A stretch of DNA of 6,028 nucleotides from Lysobacterales bacterium CG02_land_8_20_14_3_00_62_12 (GTDB taxonomy: Bacteria; Pseudomonadota; Gammaproteobacteria; Xanthomonadales; Ahniellaceae). Where the stretch lies: positions 6,950 to 12,977 of the forward strand of contig PEUI01000232.1 in the NCBI GenBank assembly GCA_002785585.1. Direction: 5' to 3'. This document shows positions 1-5,136 of this stretch, piece after piece (position 1 is the stretch's first letter; each line of letters starts with the position of its first letter). The notes under the pieces were generated by a model. That model ran no database searches and was not told where the DNA came from. It was given only the letters and a program-made list of their open reading frames with translations. A program made the translations under genes and the position numbers.

Positions 1-767
1 ATGCCGAGGGCGCAACAACGGTGTGCGAGCCACAGCCGACGCGCGATTACACCGAATCGATGTTGACCGCGTTCGGCGTGCCGGTGCAGCGCCAGGGCAA
101 CGCCGCCAGCGTCAGCGGCGGCGCCCACCTGAGCGGCCGTCGGCTACAGATCCCTGCCGATTTTTCCTCGGCGGCATTTTTTCTGGTGGCGGCGAGCCTG
201 GTCCCCGGCTCGGATTTGCGGCTGACTGGCGTCGGACTCAATCGGCGCCGTTTGGGGTTGCTGACCACGTTGATCGAGATGGGTGCCGATATCGAAATCA
301 GCCAACAGGGTTTGCTCGATGGCGAGCCGGTCGGCGACTTGCGCGTGCGTTCCGCCGCACTGCGGGGGGTGGCGGTGCCGCTGGCGCGGGTGCCCGACAT
401 GATCGACGAGTTTCCCATTCTGTTTGTGGCGGCGGCATTGGCCGATGGCGAAACGCTGATCGAAGGCGCCGCCGAGCTACGCGTCAAAGAAAGCGATCGC
501 ATCGGCGTCATGGCGCGGGCGCTGACCCGCATGGGCGCCGAGATCGAACAGCGTCCCGATGGCGTGCGGATCACCGGTGTGCCCGCGTTGCGCGCGGCCG
601 AGGTCGATGCCGCCACCGATCACCGTTGTGCCATGAGTCTGGCGGTGGCGGCCTTGCGCGCCAGCGGCCGTAGCCGCATTCGCCAGATCGACAATGTGGC
701 CACCTCATTTCCGGGATTTGAAACGCTGGCGACTGGCGTCGGTTTCGACCTGACACGCAACTCTTGA
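1..767 (+). CDS. aroA: 3-phosphoshikimate 1-carboxyvinyltransferase (EPSP synthase), 5'-truncated by window edge
   Basis: EPSP synthase transfers the enolpyruvyl group of phosphoenolpyruvate to shikimate 3-phosphate, the sixth step of the shikimate pathway, in the cytoplasm. The reading frame is open from base 3 with no start in context, so the N-terminal part lies off the left edge; 254 codons remain of a family usually about 430-450 residues. Visible landmarks are TRDYTESML near the left end, the IDEFP motif that carries the catalytic acid, the ELRVKESDR motif binding the PEP phosphate, DHRCAMSL, and TSFPGF near the C-terminus. The IDEFP and ELRVKESDR pattern resembles the Bacillus, Agrobacterium CP4 and Pseudomonas lineage more than E. 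coli AroA. The residues deciding glyphosate tolerance are mostly outside the window. In pseudomonads aroA can be fused to a prephenate dehydrogenase; that cannot be judged here. The ATG at base 1 is in another frame and soon meets a stop. Confidence 0.97.
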   Translation, partial: AEGATTVCEPQPTRDYTESMLTAFGVPVQRQGNAASVSGGAHLSGRRLQIPADFSSAAFFLVAASLVPGSDLRLTGVGLNRRRLGLLTTLIEMGADIEISQQGLLDGEPVGDLRVRSAALRGVAVPLARVPDMIDEFPILFVAAALADGETLIEGAAELRVKESDRIGVMARALTRMGAEIEQRPDGVRITGVPALRAAEVDAATDHRCAMSLAVAALRASGRSRIRQIDNVATSFPGFETLATGVGFDLTRNS

Positions 768-778
768 AGGCGCTCAAG
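763..778 (+). promoter_or_regulatory. Small hairpin over the aroA stop codon and cmk ribosome binding site
   Basis: CTTGA (763-767) and TCAAG (774-778) can form a 5-bp stem around a 6-base loop, AGGCGC. The aroA stop codon (765-767) lies in the stem. The likely cmk Shine-Dalgarno element GAAGG (766-770) lies partly in the stem and partly in the loop, 10 bases before the cmk ATG at 781. A ribosome finishing aroA would open the stem, so it could couple cmk translation to aroA. The stem is short and the regulatory role is inference. Confidence 0.35.
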
Positions 779-780
779 CG

Positions 781-1467
781 ATGACCACGACCAGCGACAA
801 AGTACCGGTATTGACGATCGACGGTCCATCCGGATCTGGCAAAGGCACCATTTCACGCGCCGTTGCCGAGCGCCTGGGCTGGCATTTTCTCGACAGCGGC
901 GCGCTCTATCGCGCGGTCGGGCTGGCGGCCGGGTCGGCCGACATTGCGTTTGATGATGTCGATGCGCTGGCGCGTTGTGCCCTGGACACCGAAATCCACT
1001 TTCAGGACCGGCCCGGTGATGATCCCCTGGTCTTCATCAACGGCCATGACGCCAGCGACGAATTGCGGACCGAATCCTGCGGCGCAGCGGCTTCGGCGAT
1101 CGCCGCGATCCCGGCGGTGCGGGCGGCGCTGGTGGAGAAACAACGGCAGTTTCGCCGCGCTCCAGGCCTGGTCGCCGATGGTCGCGACATGGGCACGGTG
1201 ATTTTCCCGGATGCCGCGTTCAAGGTGTTTCTCACCGCCAGCGCCGAGATTCGTGCCGAGCGGCGCTATAAGCAGTTGAAAGAAAAGGGATTCGAAGTTA
1301 CACTCGCAACCCTTTTGCGCGAGATTGTCGCGCGGGACGCCCGTGATGCCGGGCGGGCGGTGGCACCGTTGCGAGCTGCGTCTGACGCCGTTCACATCGA
1401 TGCCAGCGGCCTCGGCATCGGCGCTGTGGTTGAACGCGTGCTCGAACTCATCCGACACGGCAGTTGA
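781..1467 (+). CDS. cmk: Cytidylate kinase (CMP/dCMP kinase)
   Basis: Cytoplasmic enzyme that phosphorylates CMP and dCMP with ATP, feeding pyrimidine nucleotide salvage and recycling of CMP released by lipid and RNA metabolism. The 228-residue product has the usual bacterial Cmk length. It shows the Walker A loop GPSGSGKGT (residues 15-23), LDSGALYR (37-44) lining the nucleoside monophosphate site, DGRDMGTVIFPDA starting at residue 133, RRYKQL (161-166), and RDARDAGRAVAPL in the LID and C-terminal region, with the Arg/Asp residues expected for phosphate contacts. The ATG at 781 is chosen because it sits a few residues before the P-loop and has GAAGG 10 bases upstream. It follows aroA by 13 bases and is probably co-transcribed with it. 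A candidate rpsA promoter lies inside its 3' third. Confidence 0.98.
   Translation: MTTTSDKVPVLTIDGPSGSGKGTISRAVAERLGWHFLDSGALYRAVGLAAGSADIAFDDVDALARCALDTEIHFQDRPGDDPLVFINGHDASDELRTESCGAAASAIAAIPAVRAALVEKQRQFRRAPGLVADGRDMGTVIFPDAAFKVFLTASAEIRAERRYKQLKEKGFEVTLATLLREIVARDARDAGRAVAPLRAASDAVHIDASGLGIGAVVERVLELIRHGS
1276..1304 (+). promoter_or_regulatory. Candidate sigma70 promoter inside cmk, likely driving rpsA
   Basis: TTGAAA at 1276-1281 (5 of 6 to the -35 consensus) and TACACT at 1299-1304 (4 of 6 to the -10 consensus) are separated by exactly 17 bases. This stretch is locally AT-rich within GC-rich coding sequence. Transcription would begin around 1311, about 300 bases before the rpsA start codon. 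In E. coli a major rpsA promoter is known to lie within cmk, which makes this placement plausible. The match is by eye and the start site is inferred. Confidence 0.45.
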
Positions 1468-1609
1468 TCGCGGCCAAACGTGCGTGGTGCGGGTACCGCT
1501 CTCAATCCTGGCGCGGCGCTTTGCGAACACTAACGGCGAAGTTTCGCCAATCAACCATGATCTGCCGCCGTTTTCAAAAAGCACGGCACAGGTCCCTTCT
1601 GGAATCCTT
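1468..1609 (+). promoter_or_regulatory. rpsA 5' leader with three small hairpins and a weak ribosome binding site
   Basis: This 142-base stretch between cmk and rpsA has no convincing gene. Three short stems can be drawn: GCGG/CCGC at 1489-1499, GGCGA/TCGCC at 1535-1548 with loop AGTT, and TGCCG/CGGCA at 1563-1588 around an A/T-rich loop. Only a minimal GGA (1601-1603) precedes the ATG at 1610. In E. coli and relatives, rpsA is translated efficiently without a proper Shine-Dalgarno sequence through a leader of consecutive hairpins, and free S1 represses it. The same architecture is inferred here; the stems are short and unfolded by software. The rpsA frame happens to stay open through the leader back into cmk, but that extension does not look like S1. 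Confidence 0.5.
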
Positions 1610-3280
1610 ATGACTGAGAGTTTTGCTGAACTGTTTGAAATGAGTCAATCGATCGCGCGCCTGAAACCGGGCAGCATCGTTACTGGCGTGGTCGTCGAAA
1701 TTCGTTCCGACGTGGTGGTCGTGCATGCTGGGCTGAAGTCCGAAGGCATCGTCCCGATCGAACAGTTCAAGAATGACGATGGTGAGCTCGACATCAAAGT
1801 CGGCGACGAAGTCAAAGTCGCGCTCGATTCCCTGGAAAATGGTTTTGGCGAGACCGTACTGTCGCGCGAAAAGGCCAAGCGCTCCATGGTCTGGGACGAA
1901 CTCGAAGCCGCGCTCGAAGGCAACGCCACCATCACCGGCCGCATCAGCGGCAAGGTCAAAGGCGGTTTCACCGTCGATATCCGCGATGTGCGTGCGTTCC
2001 TGCCCGGTTCGTTGGTCGATGTGCGCCCGGTGCGCGACACCACCCACCTGGAAGGCAAGGAACTCGAATTCAAGCTCATCAAGCTGGACCGCAAACGCAA
2101 TAACGTCGTGGTTTCACGGCGCGCTGTGGTCGAAAGCGAATTCTCGGTCGAACGCGAACAACTGATGGAACGCTTGCAAGAGAACGCCATCGTCAAGGGC
2201 GTGGTCAAGAACCTCACCGATTACGGCGCCTTCGTCGATCTCGGTGGTATCGATGGTCTGCTGCACATCACCGATATGGCCTGGAAGCGCGTGCGGCATC
2301 CTTCGGAAGTAGTCGAAGTCGGCCAGGAACTCGACGTGCGCGTGCTCAAGTTTGATCGCGAGCGCAATCGCGTTTCGCTTGGTCTCAAACAGTTGGCGGA
2401 GGACCCCTGGGTCAATATCTCCCGGCGTTATCAGGCCAACGGCCGCTACACCGGCAAGGTCTCCAACGTCACCGACTACGGCTGCTTCGTTGAGCTTGAA
2501 CCCGGCGTTGAGGGTCTGGTGCACGTTTCCGAAATGGATTGGACCAACAAGAACGTCAACCCCGGCAAGCTGGTGCAGGTGGGTGACGAGAGCGAAGTCA
2601 TGGTGCTCGACGTCGATGAAGAGCGTCGGCGCATTTCCCTCGGCATGAAGCAGTGCCAGAACAATCCCTGGGAGCAGTTTGCCGGGCAGTTCAAGAAGGG
2701 CGACAAAGTTGCCGGCACGATCAAGTCGATCACCGATTTCGGCGTGTTCATCGGCCTCGATGGCGGTATCGATGGCTTGATCCATCTGTCGGATATCAGC
2801 TGGCAGATCACCGGTGAAGAACTGGTGCGCAACTTCAAGAAGGGCGAAGTCGTCGAAGCCGTGGTGCTGGCGGTGGACCCCGAACGCGAACGTATTTCGC
2901 TCGGCATCAAACAGTTGGAACAGGATCCGTTTGCCACTTTCATGGCCAACAATCCCAAAGGCAGTTTGGTCAAGGGCACGGTACGGGAAGTGGATCCGCG
3001 CGGGGCAACGATCACCCTGGGTGAAGGCATCGAAGGTTATCTGCGTGCGTCCGACATCGCCAAAGAGCGGATCGAAGACGCCACCACCCGACTCAAAGTG
3101 GGTGACGAAGTGGAAGCCAAGTTCACCGGCATGGATCGCAAGGGCCGTACCTTGCAGTTGTCGATCCGCGCCAAGGACGAACAGGAATTGGCCGACACCC
3201 TCGCCGAGTATCAGGGCAATGCCAGCGTAGTTACCACCAAGCTCGGTGCGCTGTTGCAAGAGCAGATGCGCAACAAGTAA
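1610..3280 (+). CDS. rpsA: 30S ribosomal protein S1
   Basis: S1 sits on the small ribosomal subunit and binds and unfolds mRNA leaders, which is needed to initiate on structured or weak-Shine-Dalgarno messages. The 556-residue product is within one residue of E. coli S1 and follows it closely: N-terminal MTESFAELFE (ribosome-anchoring helix region), then six S1 (OB-fold) domains at roughly 21-87, 105-171, 192-260, 277-347, 364-434 and 451-520. Domains 3, 4 and 5 carry the related RNA-binding signatures NLTDYGAF (from residue 201), NVTDYGCF (286) and SITDFGVF (373), and the repetition is also visible in the DNA. The ATG at 1610 is chosen because it gives the family N-terminus; an in-frame extension to 1325 would overlap cmk and has no S1 similarity. 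An internal ATG at residue 11 would cut the anchor. Expected regulation is its own promoter plus autogenous control through the leader. Confidence 0.98.
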   Translation: MTESFAELFEMSQSIARLKPGSIVTGVVVEIRSDVVVVHAGLKSEGIVPIEQFKNDDGELDIKVGDEVKVALDSLENGFGETVLSREKAKRSMVWDELEAALEGNATITGRISGKVKGGFTVDIRDVRAFLPGSLVDVRPVRDTTHLEGKELEFKLIKLDRKRNNVVVSRRAVVESEFSVEREQLMERLQENAIVKGVVKNLTDYGAFVDLGGIDGLLHITDMAWKRVRHPSEVVEVGQELDVRVLKFDRERNRVSLGLKQLAEDPWVNISRRYQANGRYTGKVSNVTDYGCFVELEPGVEGLVHVSEMDWTNKNVNPGKLVQVGDESEVMVLDVDEERRRISLGMKQCQNNPWEQFAGQFKKGDKVAGTIKSITDFGVFIGLDGGIDGLIHLSDISWQITGEELVRNFKKGEVVEAVVLAVDPERERISLGIKQLEQDPFATFMANNPKGSLVKGTVREVDPRGATITLGEGIEGYLRASDIAKERIEDATTRLKVGDEVEAKFTGMDRKGRTLQLSIRAKDEQELADTLAEYQGNASVVTTKLGALLQEQMRNK

Positions 3281-3290
3281 CTGCACCGAG

Positions 3291-3337
3291 GCATCGTTGC
3301 CGAGACGCCCCGCTATTGGGGCGTCTCGAATCGATGC
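3291..3337 (+). terminator. Compound hairpin after rpsA, possible terminator or 3'-end stabiliser without T-tract
   Basis: A perfect 11-bp stem pairs CGAGACGCCCC (3301-3311) with GGGGCGTCTCG (3318-3328) around the 6-base loop GCTATT. A second 6-bp stem, GCATCG (3291-3296) with CGATGC (3332-3337), closes it below a small internal loop (TTGC opposite AAT). It begins 10 bases after the rpsA stop. The following bases are GAGGGGTTTGTG, with no run of T, so it is not a standard intrinsic terminator. It may protect the rpsA mRNA 3' end, slow polymerase for Rho, or end transcription partially while ihfB is read from its own promoter. Confidence 0.6.
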
Positions 3338-3358
3338 GAGGGGTTTGTGTCAACTTCC

Positions 3359-3363
3359 AGGGA
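3359..3363 (+). promoter_or_regulatory. Ribosome binding site deciding the ihfB start
   Basis: AGGGA lies 8 bases before the ATG at 3372. This supports that start over the in-frame ATG at 3246, which falls inside rpsA and would add 42 residues unlike IHF. Confidence 0.75.
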
Positions 3364-3371
3364 TCGATTTT

Positions 3372-3686
3372 ATGACCACCAAGTCAGAACTCATTGATGA
3401 GATGTCGCGGCGCCAACACCATCTGGCGCACCACGATGTCGAGTTGGGCGTCAAGGAAGTGATCGAACATATCGGTCATGCCCTGGCCAACGGTGAGCGC
3501 ATAGAAATCCGTGGATTTGGTAGTTTTTCCCTGCATTTTCGGCCGCCGCGTTTGGGGCGTAATCCGAAAACCGGTCAGTCGGTGGCATTGCCGGGAAAAT
3601 ATGTTCCGTACTTCAAGCCAGGCAAGGAATTGCGCGACCGAGTCAATGGCGTGCTCGGTGCCGATTCGCCTGATGACGTTGACTAG
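3372..3686 (+). CDS. ihfB: Integration host factor subunit beta
   Basis: IhfB pairs with IhfA to bind the DNA minor groove at specific sites and bend it by about 160 degrees, acting in nucleoid structure, replication, recombination and transcription. The 104-residue product begins MTTKSELIDEMS and keeps the family core: GERIEIRGFGSFSLH (residues 41-55), GRNPKTG (62-68) with the intercalating proline at 65, and GKYVPYFKPGKELRDR (75-90). Arg47 matches the residue (Arg46 in E. coli) that reads the TTR element, which supports IhfB over HU or IhfA. It is about 10 residues longer than E. coli IhfB, with an acidic tail ending DSPDDVD. The alpha subunit is not in the window. Its TAG stop overlaps the lapA ribosome binding site, so ihfB and lapA are probably on one transcript. 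Confidence 0.97.
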   Translation: MTTKSELIDEMSRRQHHLAHHDVELGVKEVIEHIGHALANGERIEIRGFGSFSLHFRPPRLGRNPKTGQSVALPGKYVPYFKPGKELRDRVNGVLGADSPDDVD

Positions 3687-3694
3687 GATCGCCG

Positions 3695-3964
3695 ATGCCG
3701 CGTTGGCTGCTGTTGCCCAGTGTCCTGATCGTGGCCGTGCTGGCATTGGTATTTTCCGTGCTCAACCGGGATGCAACGCTGGTCGATTTGTATTTTTGCC
3801 AATTTGAATTGCCGCTGGGTCTGCTGTTGATGTTGGTTGTGCTGATCGGGTTTGCGCTCGCTGGCAGCATTCTTTACGCGGCGGTGATTTTGCCGCAGCG
3901 GCTGCGCATCAGCGCGCTGCGACGAACCCTTGAAACCGTGCAAAAGGCGCGACCCGCGCAATGA
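3695..3964 (+). CDS. lapA: Lipopolysaccharide assembly protein A (LapA domain, formerly DUF1049)
   Basis: LapA is a small inner-membrane protein that works with LapB in lipopolysaccharide assembly and control. The 89-residue product has two clear hydrophobic segments, about residues 4-23 and 39-66, joined by a short polar loop containing NRDATLVDLYF. A basic cytoplasmic tail (QRLRISALRRTLETVQK) follows. This two-helix plus amphipathic tail layout is the LapA family pattern, and its position directly before lapB confirms it. AGGA (3685-3688), 6 bases before the ATG at 3695, is the ribosome binding site and overlaps the ihfB stop codon. Its own stop overlaps the lapB start (ATGA, 3961-3964), indicating translational coupling of the pair. 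Confidence 0.93.
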   Translation: MPRWLLLPSVLIVAVLALVFSVLNRDATLVDLYFCQFELPLGLLLMLVVLIGFALAGSILYAAVILPQRLRISALRRTLETVQKARPAQ

Positions 3965-5133
3965 GCACGATGGCGTTGCTGCCTGGCTTGACGTTTCTGC
4001 TCGGCCTGGTGATTGGACTCCTTGGTTTCCGCTTCGGCAACGACCTGCGCAAAGGTCGGCACGTCGACAAATTGCGCAGCAACTATTTCCGTGGCCTGAA
4101 CTACCTGTTGAACGAGCAGCCGGACAAGGCGATCGAGGTGTTTTTGCAGATCGCCGAGGTGGATCGACATACCGTCGAAACCCACCTGGCGCTTGGCAGT
4201 TTGTTCCGACGCCGTGGCGAATCCGATCGCGCCATCCGGCTGCATCAAAATTTGATCGCGCGGCCCAATTTGACCGCCGAGCAACGCGCCCTGGCGCTGC
4301 TCGAACTGGGCGAGGACTACATGCGTGCCGGCCTGCTGGACCGGGCCGAGTTGTTGTTCACCGATTTGCTGCAATTGGATGGGTACGTGCAACCGGCGCT
4401 GCGGCAATTGCTGGCGATCAGTCAGCAGGAGCAGGACTGGCGGCGGGCGATCGACCATGCGCGCCGGTTGCAGCAAGTGAGCGGCGAAAATCACGCCAGT
4501 CTGATCGCCCATTTCTTGGCCGAACTGGCGGGTGTCGCACGCCAGAGTGGCGATTTGCCAGCCGCCGAATTGTGGGTGCAGGAGGCGATTGCCAGTGATC
4601 CGCAAGCGGTTCGGCCGCGGCTGTTGGCGGGGCAGTTGGCGATGGCGCGGGGCGATTGGCCAGCCGCTTTGCGTGCTTTCGATGAAGCACTTGATCGACA
4701 GATCGACGTGGTTCCCGAGGTGTTGCCCAACTTGATCGAATGCCTGCAACAGCTCGGTCAAGCCGACCGCCTGGGTGAGCGTCTGCAAGCGATCACTCGG
4801 CGCTATGCCGGAATTTCGCCAGTGCTCGCTTTGTCTACCGAGATCGAGCGTGAACAAGGACTGGCGGCGGCCACCCAATTTCTTTCCGAACATCTGCGAA
4901 AGCATCCGTCCGTGCGCGGGCTGGCGACGCTGGTCGAATTGCAGATTCGGCAGGATGCGGCGGCGGCAGCGCCGTTCCTGAGCTTGCGCGGATTGCTCAA
5001 CGAACTGATCCAGACCCAGTCGGTATATCGCTGCGGCCATTGCGGCTTTGCTGCGCGCACTCGTCATTGGCAGTGCCCTAGCTGCAAACGTTGGGAGTCG
5101 ATCAAGCTGGTCCACGGCGTGATGGGGGACTGA
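3961..5133 (+). CDS. lapB: Lipopolysaccharide assembly protein B (TPR and rubredoxin-like protein, formerly YciM)
   Basis: LapB is anchored in the inner membrane facing the cytoplasm. It is an adaptor that promotes FtsH proteolysis of LpxC, the committed enzyme of lipid A synthesis, and is itself antagonised by PbgA/YejM in enterobacteria. The 390-residue product (E. coli 389) has one N-terminal membrane helix at about 5-23, then tetratricopeptide repeats covering roughly residues 38-350 (for example NYLLNEQPDKAIEVFLQI and LALGSLFRRRGESDRAIRLH). It ends with a rubredoxin-like metal-binding knuckle containing Cys358, Cys361, Cys372 and Cys375, all four ligands intact and offset by one from E. 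coli. It overlaps lapA by 4 bases and is followed after 3 bases by a glycosyltransferase in the same frame. The GGGGGA near its end serves as ribosome binding site for that gene. Confidence 0.97.
   Translation: MSTMALLPGLTFLLGLVIGLLGFRFGNDLRKGRHVDKLRSNYFRGLNYLLNEQPDKAIEVFLQIAEVDRHTVETHLALGSLFRRRGESDRAIRLHQNLIARPNLTAEQRALALLELGEDYMRAGLLDRAELLFTDLLQLDGYVQPALRQLLAISQQEQDWRRAIDHARRLQQVSGENHASLIAHFLAELAGVARQSGDLPAAELWVQEAIASDPQAVRPRLLAGQLAMARGDWPAALRAFDEALDRQIDVVPEVLPNLIECLQQLGQADRLGERLQAITRRYAGISPVLALSTEIEREQGLAAATQFLSEHLRKHPSVRGLATLVELQIRQDAAAAAPFLSLRGLLNELIQTQSVYRCGHCGFAARTRHWQCPSCKRWESIKLVHGVMGD
5124..5129 (+). promoter_or_regulatory. Ribosome binding site for the GTG-started glycosyltransferase, inside lapB
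   Basis: GGGGGA lies within the last codons of lapB, 7 bases before the GTG at 5137. The lapB stop TGA (5131-5133) is in the same frame just upstream, so 5137 is the earliest possible start. The spacing makes it the best one. Confidence 0.65.
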
Positions 5134-5136
5134 CCG

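Noticed and set aside
1..66. ATG at the first base as a gene start
   Set aside because: It is out of frame with aroA and meets a TGA after about 20 codons; the aroA frame is already running at the window edge.
1549..1561. Possible IHF binding site in the rpsA leader (AATCAA with CCAT spacer)
   Set aside because: The WATCAA half matches but the TTR element is replaced by GAT, matching none of its three positions, so the consensus is not met.
1325..1609. In-frame N-terminal extension of rpsA back into cmk
   Set aside because: The extension overlaps cmk, has no S1-like sequence, and the start at 1610 gives the conserved MTESF N-terminus and a length matching E. coli S1.
2114..3286. A 390-codon open frame on the minus strand opposite rpsA
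   Set aside because: Its repeated composition mirrors the S1 domain repeats on the other strand; no family resemblance and no ribosome binding site stood out. Treated as a shadow of rpsA.
3246..3371. In-frame N-terminal extension of ihfB back into rpsA
   Set aside because: The added 42 residues overlap rpsA and the hairpin and are unlike IHF; AGGGA upstream of 3372 and the conserved N-terminus support the shorter form.
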